Below, one piece after another: positions 1-11,773 of a DNA stretch of 64,000 nt. Numbering within the stretch: position 1 is the first letter of the stretch; each line of letters starts with the position of its first letter. Below the pieces are notes generated by a model, which was not told the origin of the DNA, did not search any database, and saw only the letters and a program-made list of their open reading frames with translations. Source of the stretch: Macrotrachela quadricornifera (lineage: Eukaryota > Rotifera > Eurotatoria > Philodinida > Philodinidae); the NCBI GenBank assembly GCA_022393335.1, contig JAJEKB010021277.1, positions 1 to 64,000 of the forward strand, read 5' to 3'. Made by a program: the position numbers and the translations under genes.

Positions 1-47
1 TCCAATAAACAAATATATAAGATATACTGGACAAAGAGACATTAACA

Positions 48-992
48 GACGGTCTCTGCATTTCTTGAATATCTCTGTCGGTTTTTACACTTTCGATCTA
101 ATTTGTTTTTGAAAAATTCGTCGTTCAATTCTCTACAAAAATAATTACTGTTATTATTTTAAATAATTTCCGTTATTTTAAATAATTTCCGTTATTTTAA
201 ATAATTTCCATTATTTTGTGGCATGCGGTACAATTGATTGATCCAAGTAGTACAACTTTCGAATACAACATTTTAATTATTCGATCATTGTTGCTTTGAA
301 TGTCACTCGATTCAAAAAACAAAATACACCACAAAATACAGTGGGAAAAACTCTAATCCATAACCTAGAGTTCATTTCAATTGTATGCTTCTTGTTTAAA
401 AAAACAAAGCTGTGTGATCAAGATTTGTCGCTGCGAGAACCAAACGCACAGAATTTAGAGTCTGTTTGAACGTAAGAAGTACAAAAATGAAATAAACTGT
501 TCTTTATAAATTGTAGAGCTTTTCATGCTGCATCTTGTGGCATATTTTGTTTTTTTTTGAAGAAAACACATTAGGTGATAAAAAGATACAACAAGAAAAA
601 AGGAATTCCCACGTGTGTAAAAAATGATTTTTTTACGATGGCGCAAATCGATCGCACAGAGTTTTGGGATTTTTGAAAACAAAAAAGTATATGATTGAAA
701 TGAATTTTAGTTTGTAGATTATAGAGTTTCTTACGCGGTATCTTGTGGCATATTTTGTTTTTTGAATCGAGTGACATTCAAAGCTACAATGATCGAAGAA
801 TTAAAATGTTATATTTGAAAGTTGTACTTCTTGGACCAATCGATTGTATCGCATGTCACAAAATAATGGAAATTATTTAAAATAAAAAAAATAACTATTT
901 TTGTAGAGAATTGAACGATGAATTTTTCAAAAAAAAATTAGATCGAAAGTGTAAAAATTGGCAGAGATATTCAAGAAATGCGGAGACCATCA
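48..992. repeat. Foldback (long terminal inverted repeat) element
   Basis: Arms of about 280 and 240 bp are inverted copies: the GACGGTCTCTGCATTTCTTG start (48) reappears as its reverse complement ending near 992, and the inner edge (GTCACTCGATTCAAAAAACA near 302-326) matches the complement near 755-778. The left arm is longer because a 19-bp unit (GTTATTTTAAATAATTTCC) is repeated about three times at 153-211. A direct repeat (CTTGTGGCATATTTTG) at about 532 and 742 shows that part of the loop is also duplicated. No transposase reading frame is visible, so it is non-autonomous and its superfamily is unresolved. Confidence 0.75.
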
Positions 993-1663
993 TTCTTTAT
1001 GGGCTACTCGTTATTATCTTATATTCTATATAATATTATTTTCTTGTGCAAAATTATTCTTATTCGACAATCAATTCGTATTTCTATTGATTTATTTGCC
1101 TTATAAAAATATTATTTTTTGTTGTGCAAGGCTATTCCTATTCGGTGGTATCTTCGGCTTTCTGTTCTTTACTTACTTTAGAATATTATAATTTTTTCTT
1201 TCTGCGCCATTGTATTGCTTTCTTCTTTCCCATTGCTTGTGACCAGCATCGCCGTCATCTTGGGGCAGCAGTTGCAATTTTTTTTTAATTACACTCTTCT
1301 TATGATATTAACAAGCAAAGAATAGAAAAAAATTGAGTTACTATTCGTCAAGTTTCTTTCTATATATTTTCTCTGCGTCATCCGATGTGGCAACATATTT
1401 TCCTCTACAATACTTATTTTTTCATATTTATCTACAGCATTTTTTATTTTTTATTTTCAGTCGAGTAGTAACTAGAGACCTGCGGGATAAATTTTTTCGT
1501 GCCCCGATCCCGTTTTCCTATCCAGAAAAATTTTTGGGACAGCTCCATTTGTCTCACCGGACGGCACAAACGGGATTTTTTAGAATTCAGGACCGTTCGA
1601 TTGACTCTAGTAATAACAAAAACATTCTGTTATTTCTTACGGAATATGAAGCAAAGTAATTCA
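993..1663. other. Intergenic, no gene seen
   Basis: AT-rich sequence with T-runs. The short open frames at 1333-1717 have low-complexity, phenylalanine-rich translations, no family resemblance and no consistent splice sites. Nothing else is supported. Confidence 0.5.
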
Positions 1664-2000
1664 TTTTGTGGAACTCACATATTTTTTTCGAAGAAAAATA
1701 GTGAGTGTAAGTTGTAAGTCGAGGTTTTTAGGGCTCTTTCCCCTCCCCCCCCCTTACAGACAAATCTCTGTTACAGATCCTAGCAACCAAATTCAAAGAG
1801 CATCGCGTGTGCTTTGAAATTGATGGGGGGGGGGGCAAAGAGAGAAGATAAATAAAATGAAGATCTTTACATAAGTTTTCCTAGATAGTGGGGCGGCGAA
1901 AGAAAAGAGCAATCAAGATCACTACATGTTTTGCTTTGTAGCAAACAAGAACTGATGGTTTAGTATATTTCTTCTGAAAATATGTGAGTTCCACATTTTG
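1664..2000. mobile_element. MITE-like element, TIR TGTGGAACTCACATAT
   Basis: The TTGTGGAACTCACATAT end (1666-1682) is inverted at 1981-1998 (TATGTGAGTTCCACATTTT), and both are followed inward by TTCTTC/GAAGAA sequence. Inside, a C-run (about 1741-1753) and a G-run (about 1826-1836) with flanking CTCTTT/AAAGAG are also inverted. No coding capacity. The same termini bound the short element at 45886-46042, so this is a dispersed family. Confidence 0.6.
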
Positions 2001-2204
2001 GTTCCAGAGGAACTGCGCTGACAAGCTTTTTAATAGATGTCGAAACTTGTCTAATGAATAATGCATCCAATGTATTAAAGTGAAATCTTTTTAACGCGCA
2101 TATAACATCGTATTTCCAAATATTTTTGCTGAGATATTTAATGATATTAGATTTTCGTTTCTTACAATGCATTCATTATCAAGAAAATATTTTAAGGATC
2201 ATTG

Positions 2205-3198
2205 AGTAGATGTGTGACAGCTCACATTTCTAGAATCGGTTCTTTTTATGAGAACAGAGTCCGGATGCCAGTTTTTTTTTGAGAACGGGGTTAGAACACC
2301 GATTCTATTTTCAAGAACTGACGAGGAAACATATTTAGGTGTTCAAGCATTTTAGATCCCATCTTATGGTGGTAAGTAGACCTCGATGAGGTATGAAAAA
2401 TCTCAAAAGGATTTATCCCCTCGTGCCTTTGTTCCCGAGTTATGACCGTTTTACTCTATTTTTGACTCACGGCACGATATTTCGAAAAAATTCGGATGAC
2501 GCATTTTTGACCTGAAATTTTGCCCATAGATAGGTCTCGTTGGCACTAGATTGTTCTACAAATTTCATCTCGAACAAATGTCTCCTTCTCCAGATAATCG
2601 AATTTTAATAAATCCTGTATTTTATCAACCATTCGAAAAAACTGATGTGCCTCGAAAATTCACTATCTCGTGAAGGAAATATCTGCTCCTGCTGATACTT
2701 GTACAACAATCTAGTGCCATTGAGACCTTTCTATGGGCAAAGTTTTAAGTCAAAAATGCGTCATTAGAATTTTTTCGAAATACCTTGCCGTAAGCCAAAA
2801 GTAGAGTAAAACGGTCATAACTCGGGAACAAAGGCACGAGGGGATAAATCCTTTTGAGGTTTTTCATACCTCATCGAGGTCTACTTACCACCAAAAGATG
2901 GGATCTAAAATGCTTGAACACCTAAATATGTTCCCTCGTGAGTCAGAAAACCAGTTCTTTCTTAGAGAACCGAATTGGAACGCCAGTTCTATTTTTGAGA
3001 TCTGGGCCGGAGCACTAATTCCTTTTTTGAGAACTGGCAATTCTTTTTATGCGAATGGTTTACTTTTTTCGAAAAAAACTGGCTCGCTAGTTTCAGTTCT
3101 TGTGAAAAGACCTGGCCATCAGTTCCAGTTCTTTTCAAAAGAACTGAGTGATCAAACCAGTTCAGTTTTCTGATCACGGACTGTCACACATCTATTAT
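2205..3198. repeat. Composite inverted-repeat element with a nested foldback
   Basis: Outer ends TAGATGTGTGACAG (about 2208) and CTGTCACACATCTA (about 3183) are inverted copies. Between them lie degenerate AGTTCTT/AAGAACTG repeats on both sides and, at 2320-2942, a separate foldback. It may be one element with complex ends, or an insertion into an older foldback. No transposase frame is present. Confidence 0.65.
2320..2942. repeat. Foldback of the CGAGGGAAC family, copy 1
   Basis: Arms of about 240 bp (2320-2560 and 2700-2942) are inverted copies. Shared blocks are the ACGAGG..GGTGTTCAAGCATTTTAG terminus, CCTCGATGAGGTATGAAAAA, AAAGGATTTATCCCCTCGTG and a segment ending TAGATTGTTCTACAA. Copy 2 at 47674-48270 has the same terminus and the same GATGAGGTATGAAAAACCTC block; copy 3 at 49527-50643 has related ends. 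Non-coding. Confidence 0.75.
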
Positions 3199-3384
3199 TG
3201 AGAATTATGAGAAGAGTCATTATTCTCTTTCGTTCTGTTTGAGTGCCGGAAAAAATAGTTATAAGAAATCATATCGATCATGAATACTACTATTATCGTC
3301 CCATATGAATTAGACTGATAGCATTTTAAAGATTTTTCGACTTGAACCCGAATTAAAATGTATGTGGTTCATATATATATCCTC

Positions 3385-4833
3385 GTGGAAAAATAGGTGC
3401 ACTCTGTATTTCTCATTTATTGTCACGATAAAAGGACATTTATTTAAAACCAGTTACATATTCTGAAAGTCCGTGAAGTTTCCTATCACCCTGTATATTT
3501 ACTTGTTTTCTTGCATTTATTGATTGAAAAATAATTTGAGCGCAATGAAGGTACCCTCATGTCCAAATTTTCAGAGACCTGAATTTGTTCCTTGTCATAA
3601 AAAATAGTTCTTAAAATTTTTTTTCATTATAGAATGGTCTTTTGAAAAAAGTAATAATATATTCTAATAAAGTTTAAGATTGTCTATCATCTTGTATATA
3701 TATTTATTTTCTTATATTCATTTATTAAGAAGAAAATTTGACTATAATGAAAAAATCCTCAATCGACAAGTACTAAAAATCAACATTGTTTACTGTTGCT
3801 TTTAATTATTACCCCCACAGAAACAAATTATATAAAACGATATATACTATTTGATAGCGCATGAAGTTCTTTATCATTCTACGTATAATTGTGTTGTTCT
3901 GAATTCGTTTTCCATTGTTTAATAAAGTATGACCACGTCCTTCTCGTTCGATAACATCAGTTGTTTCACGAAATAATCGTAAAATATTGAAAACAGTTCG
4001 TCGTGAACAATTAATAATAGATGCTATTTGATCCGGAGCCGTACCTTGATCGAAATACAACGAAATAATTCGCCATCGATCACCAGTAGATAAACGGCCA
4101 CTCATTACTAATGAATTAATGGTTTGACTGTTGAGATGAATATTGAGTAACTGACTGCGAAAGTGAAAGACAAACAATATAAGAGATAGTCACAACAACT
4201 AGTATATATAGTATCAAAAACGGAACATCCTAGAACATCAGAGAGATATAGAGAACCACAGAAGGCTCTAGAATGTACACGAAATACTGAACAATGGACA
4301 GTCATGTGTCTGTCCATATGACCATTTATATAATACATACAATGATAGAGAACTTCATGCGCTATCAAATAGTATATATCGTTTTATATAATTTGTTTCT
4401 GTGGGGGTAATAATTAAAAGCAACAGTAAACAATGTTGATTTTTAGTACTTGTCGATTGAGGATTTTTTCATTATAGTCAAATTTTCTTCTTAATAAATG
4501 AATATAAGAAAATAAATATATATACAAGATGATAGACAATCTTAAACTTTATTAGAATATATTATTACTTTTTTCAAAAGACCATTCTATAATGAAAAAA
4601 AATTTTAAGAACTATTTTTTATGAAAAGGAAAAGGTCAGGTTTCTGAGAATTTGGACATGAGGATGCCTTCATTGTGCTCAAATTATTTTTCAATCAATA
4701 AATGCAAGAAAACAAGTAGATATACAGGATGATAAAAAACTCCACGGGCTTTCAGAGTATGTATTTGGTTTTAAATAAATGTCTTTTTATAGTGAGAATA
4801 AATGAGAAATACAGAGTGCACCTATTTTTTACC
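3385..4833 (-). mobile_element. Tc1/mariner-derived element with about 500-bp inverted repeats
   Basis: Left arm (3385-3893) and right arm (4331-4833) are inverted and highly similar, sharing GTGCACTCTGTATTTCTCAT, TGATAGCGCATGAAGTTCT and most sequence between. The roughly 440-bp centre encodes only the N-terminal helix-turn-helix of a Tc1/mariner-type transposase on the minus strand. The likely history is internal deletion of an autonomous element. Degenerate relatives of the arm (ACAGGATGATAGA, AGAATATGTAATTAC) recur at about 51715-52010. Confidence 0.75.
3809..4105 (-). pseudogene. Truncated Tc1/mariner transposase, HTH region only
   Basis: Reading from the Met at 4105, the frame gives a paired-like/Tc3-type helix-turn-helix: LSTGDRWRIISLYFDQG, then PDQIASIINCSRRTVFNILR and a basic linker. 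This is the DNA-binding end that recognises the terminal repeats in Tc1/mariner elements. The DDE catalytic domain is absent because the frame runs into the element's own inverted repeat after about 75 residues. The product could bind repeats but cannot catalyse transposition. Confidence 0.7.
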
Positions 4834-5545
4834 GCAAAGATACATTTTTTTCTCTTCTTGTCTTTCTCTTTCGTGTTTTTACATATTTATATATTTTTCA
4901 TTTCTGTTATATATATAATTTTATGGAGGTGATCTATTTCTGCTGAAAATGGAACAGTTTCTCGACTCACAAGTCCAATTGTTCACTGCTGATTGGTTTT
5001 TGTAAAGCCACTGTTTTCGTTAATATCTCAGGAAATTATCAGTGATTAACAATTACTTTTTAGACCAATTTCAGTTCCATCCAATTCCTATCAGTTTTAG
5101 GAATTGAAATTGGTATATCGCTAACGATGATTTTTGACGATTTAACTATAAATGGTTTTCGGTTATGGAGTATAAAACGCTGATGTTCACAATGTGAATT
5201 TTTCACGTTCTTGAAGTCAGATCTTTCAATTCGATTTTTAGATTAACTCTGCTTTTAACGGGGAAGAAACCAAGTAAACACTCTTCGTTGTCCAAGACTA
5301 TGGAGGCTACTTTTATCGACGACTTCTAAATTTCAACAACATTGCCTTTGATTACGTAACCCACGGCTCAAGCGGACAAATATCAGAAACAAGCAACATG
5401 AAGTCACCTATTCTTCGTGCAGGTAAAATACTCGCGATTCTTGTAAGTAAAGATAGCGCATAAGAATGAAAATTTTCAAAAATGATTATAGTACATCTTT
5501 CGAGAACCAGTATAAAACTTTCATTACAGACTATCTCGTTTAGAA
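4834..5545. other. Upstream region of the deaminase-like gene
   Basis: At 4915-5000 there is sequence loosely similar to 24960-25030 (TTTATGGAGGTGA.. / GAAATG..TTC blocks), so an old repeat is likely. Near the gene, GT at 5443 and AG at 5529 could bound a 5'-UTR intron. A short ATG frame at 5398 does not join in frame with the main CDS. No other gene seen. Confidence 0.4.
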
Positions 5546-8500
5546 ATGGATGTAGGAACAGTGAACCAAAACTATGAAGAAGTAGAAAAAAAGCATCAAT
5601 TGCATAAATATCTTAACGAACAGAAGCTATCCGATTTGCATGCACATCTATTAGGTATGGGCAATTCAAAATTTTGGGTTAAAGACATTATTCTTAAGGA
5701 AGAAATCTTGCCAACCAACACCAAATTCCACGCGAATCCTGAGATTAGAAAGAAATTGCATCCGCTCATTTGGATTGATAAAGAAAATGGTGATCGGTTC
5801 ATTAAAGGAGAGCTCACCACATCGTTTTTTAAATCATTAATCGATAATAATTTTCCCGTGTGTGAATGTGAACATGAACAGAAATCTGCCTGCTTAGATG
5901 AGCAGCATTTCTCGAAACTGCGTACAAAGGTTCTTCAAGGTTTATCTAAAGCTGATGATAATCAAACACACGCACGCGTATTTAAGCTACTAATGAAAGA
6001 TGACTTTATTCGTGAATTGAAACACTACAACTTATCGTTTGGTAAACCGACTGAACAAATAATCAAGCCAAAGCTTGAACAAATAATCAAGCTAAAGCTT
6101 GAACAAATGACTAAACAAGTGGCTGAAGAAATGGGCGAACAAGTAGATGAGATTATTGAATCAATGGTTGAACAGCAGGGCAAATTTGGAGATTTTACTT
6201 ACGACGTTGTGCTAACATTAAGTGATTTGGGCAAAGGCTTAAATGTCACACAATCACATATAGTCGAATGCGAAGACTTAATTCAAAGTAAGGTGGAAGA
6301 AAAACTTGGTCTTCATACTTATCAGCAAAATCCAGTGCGACCTTTTCGCCGATGGATCATATTCAATGCTCGTGAGCAAAAATTTGAAGTCGTCAAGGGT
6401 ATCACCGTCGAGCTACTACGAAAACTTATTCAAGTCGAAGGTAGTGGAACAGCCCACGATTTTTCCAACGATCCGCGTTCAATTGCGCATGCTCATATTG
6501 TAAACGCCTTTTCAATGAACAGTCCTGATGGTGAGGATCCTCATTCTATCGATTTCGACAGGTTTCACGGATCATTTACACCTGAATTTTATCCACGTCG
6601 ATTCGCACTGAAAGATTCAATCTATTCACAACGTCTCGATATACTTGCTACTCTACTCATTTATGTTCTTCATCGATACCAGACTTGTAAACCATCTGTT
6701 GAGTATTGTGAACTGTCTGTAGGTGTTGGAGATCTGTGTCGCCCATGGATCTTTGATGTTCTCCGCAGCTTTTCTAGGACTGATACAATAGTAGAAAATA
6801 CCTTTCAATATATAATTTTTAAAGATGAACATTTTTCTCACGTGCTTGGCGTATGTTCAAACCGGCACGAATGTGATGGTGAATGTTTCTATCAGGTTAA
6901 GTATAAGTTTCTGGCAGGTTTTAATCGACAAGACGTAAAAAATGAACGCTTCAACAATCAATTAGAAGCTATTCGATTGCTTAGTAATTCTCCTGATGTG
7001 GCTATTCATGATATGTTGGAGGAAATTGTACAAAGTGGAAAGGAGGAAAAAAAGCATGTATTTCCAGAAGTAAATCAGGTTCGTAACTTCGATCTTCATG
7101 ATTAAGAATTTCATCGTTGAAAATGACTTTTAAATTGCTCTTATCTTGATTCACACAAATGTAACATATTCCTATACTATCCTTTGAGCCTGAACTTCTC
7201 AAATTCTGTAATTATAAAGGGTTTTCTCGAGATTAATTCTACATATCAAATTATCTAGTTCGAAAAGATTGTTTTTATTGCTTGGCTACTTTTTGTAAGA
7301 TAGCATCTTTTTTCATACTTATTGTAATGAATATTAATGTTTTTCAAGAAAAATATGCGAATAGCTATAAAACAAAAGAAGGAACGGCGAAGATGCCCAA
7401 TATACATGTTATTTTTACTTCACAGCACTTTGATATTCGTTGTCATTCACTTATCCAGATTCTCAATTCTACAGTATTTGTTTAGATAGAAGCTTTGAAT
7501 ATTACAAACAGTAATTTAGAAAATATGCTCTAGTCACAATCGGGATGAATGTAGCTTATAAGCAATATAGGTACTTAACGTGAACATTTTTCAAACAGAT
7601 TTTCATCACAACTGAAACTTGACTGATTTACGTCATAAACATCACTTCGAGTTCGATTTAGCTATATGTCGTCGATGTAGGTTGAATTATTCCTTGCTCG
7701 GCTGATACATAGTAACGTTTAACAGTGCTTTAATTCAATCTAAACATGTACCAAAATAGAGTTTGTGAGTACTATTCCTATTGGGGTCGAGAAAACAGCT
7801 TATATCTGACGCAAGGTATATAAATAGAAGTAGTTTTTTTCTTATATTCACTGAATAGTGAGCAGGCTAGTTTCAGCAAAAGTAATGAACTGTAGTTTTA
7901 TATTCGATGTATCTATGTGATGAGCAGTCCTATAGATAATTATAAATACGAGGAAAAAGGATGATTTTTATGGTATTGTTGACAGAAAATGTACAACAAA
8001 AAGAACAATGAGATATTATTCAACAAGAAAAACTAGCAGATGTATGTATGCAGAAGTGACACAATACATATACAAGTAATCATCAAAACATTGGGCGCAC
8101 TATTTATAACTTTATATAAACAGAATTCAAAGAAAAATAATTTCATATGCCAAATTCATGCATTTTTTACTCATTTCAGACTTCGCATAATGAGAAACGT
8201 ACGAGATTATTCGTCGAATCATTAAAAAATCTTGACAAACTCCAAAAAGCCGCAAAAAACCCTTCATTTTATGATTGGATAGTTGGTCTCGATTTATTTG
8301 GCGACGAAATGGGTTATCCATATTGTCCGTTCGTAGCGTGGCCTTTTATCAAATTCATTCAAGACTCACGAAAAACGAATCGCAAGTTTGGTTTACGTGT
8401 TCATTGCGGGGAAAATGTTCTTTTTGCTGACAATGATGTAGGCATTTATCGTCATTTTATTGCTCATATGTACATCGTGTTTCGTTGTTTGCGTTTTTTG

Positions 8501-9853
8501 CAACGTAAGCTAGAGCATAGTATTCGTATTGGTCATGGCATCGCTTTCGATCGAATTTTAAGTGAAGATATGAGCAAATCGAGACATCGAAAATCATCTG
8601 TACTTTTAGCTGAGATAAGGGAACATGCCAAAAATGTTTTGAAAAATATCGCTTTTGAAATCAGCATTACAAGTAATAAATATCTGTTAGGACCAGCACT
8701 GCGTGGAGCCAATAACAACAATGTGCTTCGGCTTGATGCATTATTAAACCATAAAATACCTATTATCTTATCTACTGATGACGATGGTATTTGGCCAATT
8801 GATGAATGTGATTCGGACGAGCATAAACGGCACAAAAATCAGCATCATTCATTGGCTGCCGAGTATTGTCGAGCAATACGCTTACCATTGATAACAAAAG
8901 TGGGAGAGCTCAGAAACGTAGTGAGAAACGCACGCAAATTTCAATTCTTTAATTCCACTAATGGCGAAGATCAGCCAGACGATCCCATAAACACCGAAAA
9001 GAGTAGATTGCCGGAAGATGATTACAGCGCATCTACAATCATTTTTCATCCTGATCTGATCAAAACGGTATTAAAAATTTATTACGAGACAAAAATCTCA
9101 AGCAGTTTTTCCGAACACTATATATCTTTATACCCCAATGTTGAATCCTGTGCACTTTCTAGCCAAGAGTTTGGTTGGAAAGAGAGATGCGAGAAATTTG
9201 CACCACTCGCTTTTGTTGCGTATAATACCATCATTAAGCCACATAGCCGTAACAAGACGAAGTCTGAATACTCTGAAGTGTTCTCTAACTATATCAATGC
9301 ATTTGACCAGCTTTACGAAGCTTGTATCAAAGTTTGCAGGAAATTTATGTTTCCGAGCAACACAACAGGAGGTCATTATGCCATTGCGAATCTGGAGCAT
9401 GTATTTTTATCTGAATCTTTACATAATAAGCAACAACAATCATATAAGTTACTTAATCATTTGGAAGATCACTATCAAGACTCATATGATATCCGTGTTT
9501 ACGCCCCAAATGGATTAGAACCGTATACATATGAATTGTTTAATGAAACAGTAAATCGATTTTCTTCGGGAATTTGCTCCGTGGAAGTGCTAACGACTAA
9601 AAACAAGGACACATATATGGGTTCAATGACCAGCGCAAAAAGGAAGTTTGTTGTCAACAATAAACCCGCACAACGTACGAACTACCTCAAGAAAGACGAA
9701 GAACATCTGTTGTATGTGATATGTCCACATGCAAGTGCAGCAACTGCTTATCTTCACTATATTGGAAACGAAATTAAGGACGAACGGCAATTACAATCAG
9801 AAGATAATAGTGAGTCATCCCCGAGCAAGCGACCACGATTCACGACAGGTTAA
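5546..9853 (+). CDS. Adenosine/AMP deaminase-like metallohydrolase, two exons
   Basis: Two open blocks join in phase 0: exon 1 is 5546-7078 (or 7069, an alternative GTAAAT donor), exon 2 is 8180-9853 after TTTCAG. The spliced protein is about 1068 residues. Metal and catalytic motifs of the adenosine deaminase family appear in order: HxH (DLHAHL, His32/His34), VEYCELSVGVGDLCRPW in the middle, HCGEN (about 586-590), RIGHG (about 627-631) and STDDDGIW (about 709-716). All expected zinc and catalytic residues are present, so purine-nucleoside deaminase activity is likely though the substrate is unknown. It is two to three times longer than ADA (about 360 aa) or ADGF (about 510 aa). Extra material includes a Lys/Glu/Gln-rich helix near residues 170-205 with an internal repeat, and a C-terminal tail of about 300 residues ending in a basic PSKRPRF segment. 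No signal peptide is visible at this start. The 1.1-kb intron is large. AATAAA follows at about 10056. Confidence 0.85.
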
Positions 9854-10740
9854 CTGTGAAATCTACTTGCTCAAACATATTTTTGTAAATGGATCTAATG
9901 CAAGTAGTGTGACAGCCACGAAGGTTTATCTTCGTTATAAACATTAAGAACTATCCATGCAAATGCTGTGAGTACCCACAGTACTTGCATCAACTACAAT
10001 CATTAAAGTGAATTAAAAAACAACAACACATATATTATCAAGTAAAAATGATATCAAATAAACTTTATATGATGGTTCATTGTATATTCAGCAGCTCTGA
10101 ATTTACGGAATAAGTGTTATGCATCAGATGATTTTAAAATACAAGGATTCTGAAATAAATAAAAGCATATCGTGTCAGATAGTTTTAATTTAATAGCGTG
10201 CTGTATTTTTCTTCAATGATCGTATTAGTTCTGGTTTTCTGTTTATTAATTTCATATTCAGCTATTTTCTTCCACAGAGAAAATGATGTAGTACACTTAC
10301 AAATATGTTTCATTTATTATAGATATAGTTTTTGGGTACAGTTATTATATGTAGGAATTATCAGAAGAAATAGTGCAATAATAGTTTATGGCCTTATCCC
10401 ACTTTTAACATCCACATTAATGTACAGCAGCAATAGAAGACATACACACAATCAGTATAGAGTAAGATGACATGTAATGAAGAAAAAGTAATGAAAATGA
10501 AACAATGTTTGCTTACTGTTACGTTATACTGATCCAAACCAGTGGTACTGAAACTACAAAGCAAGTCAAAATTTTCTTTATTGGTAGCATGTCTGTGATA
10601 TTATTTAACCATACTGAGAAAGTGTTTTGTACAGAACTCAAAAAAGCATACAAAAAATTAAATCAAGTCGAAACCTTTTTCAGGTTTTGAACGAAACTAC
10701 GAAGTCTTTTTAAGGTGCTTCAAGATCTAAAAAATATAAC
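9854..10740. other. 3' flank and intergenic, no gene seen
   Basis: Contains polyadenylation-like AATAAA sites near 10056 and 10155 for the gene upstream. An open frame at 10198-10470 is hydrophobic but looks like AT-rich noise: no family similarity and no conserved motif. Confidence 0.45.
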
Positions 10741-11773
10741 TACCCATGTCACCACTTTTTTGACAACTGTGTCGCAGTTGCGCGCAGTCGCGATTCTGCG
10801 GCGCAGTTGCGCGTAACTGCGACGCAGTCTCCGCAGTTGCACGCAACTGCGACACAGTGCCCGCAGTGCGCTTAACTGCGGCGTAGTTGCGTTCGCATCT
10901 GCGACGCAGTCGTCGTAGTTTCGATTGACGCATGGGGGTATAAAAGGAACTGTCACAAGCATTCTATCTCATTTTAACTTTTTACAATGAGAAAGATGCA
11001 TCATTTTTTTTCTAAAAAAGAAATCAATGCAATGGTGTATTAAGTGATGAATTAATAATTATTTAATGATTATGAATTAATTAATTAATGATTATTAAAT
11101 CATTAAATTTAATTATTTAATTATTAATTTTTATTAAATTTAATAAATTTATTAAATTTATTAAATTTTATTAAATTTATTAAATTTTATTAAATTTATT
11201 AAATTTTATTAAATTTATTAAATTTTATTAAATTTTATTAAATTTATTAAATTTTATTAAATTTATTAAATTTTATTAAATTTATTAAATTTTATTAAAT
11301 TTATTAAATTTATTAGATTTTATTGATTTTATTAAATTTTATTTAGTTTTATTAATTTTTATCAATTTATTAAATTTTATTTAGTTTTATTAATTTTTAT
11401 CAATTTATTAAATTTTATTTATTTTTTATTTATTTTGAAAATGCTGATATTGACTGGGCGTCTTCTGTTACAAATGCGATTTTTTTATCGCAATTGCGGC
11501 ATAACTGCGGAAAATGCTGAAAATGCGGCGCAGTTGCGCGTAACTGCGTCGCAGTTTTTCGCAATTACGGGTCACAGTGCGATCGCAGTTACGCAAAACT
11601 GCGTCGCAACTGCACCGCAACTGCGACGCAGTTGCGCGTAACTGCGGAAAATGCTAAAACTGCGACGCAGTTGCGCGCAACTGCGCCGCAGTTTTTCGCA
11701 ATTACGGGTCACAGTGCGATCGCAGTTGCGGCGCAACTGCGCCGCAGTTTCACCGCAGTTGAGCACATGGGTA
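10741..11773. repeat. Palindromic CGCAGTTGCG-repeat element with AT-rich core
   Basis: The ends TACCCATGT (10741) and ACATGGGTA (about 11765-11773) are inverted. The flanks (10770-10925 and 11480-11765) are GC-rich arrays of self-complementary units such as CTGCGACGCAGTTGCGCG, able to form many hairpins. A second ATGGGGGTA end at about 10930-10938 suggests the left array (10741-10938) is itself a short complete element. The core (about 11040-11430) is an AT satellite built on a unit near ATTAAATTTTATTAAATTT. No coding frame is credible; arginine/alanine-rich frames are by-products of the repeat. Confidence 0.7.

Noticed and set aside
1333..1717. Two overlapping frames of 72-108 residues
   Set aside because: Phe/Tyr-rich translation of T-runs, no conserved features; sits between two repeat elements.
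5398..5463. Upstream ATG frame as a signal-peptide exon for the deaminase-like gene
   Set aside because: Neither available donor (5423 or 5443) joins the 5530 acceptor in the frame of the main CDS; one gives a stop at once.
10198..10470. 90-residue hydrophobic open frame
   Set aside because: AT-rich noise in the 3' flank of the deaminase-like gene; no motif, no splice context, no family resemblance.
10720..11766. Arg/Ala/Gln-rich frames on both strands
   Set aside because: Direct translation of the CGCAGTTGCG hairpin repeats; present on both strands because the repeat is self-complementary.
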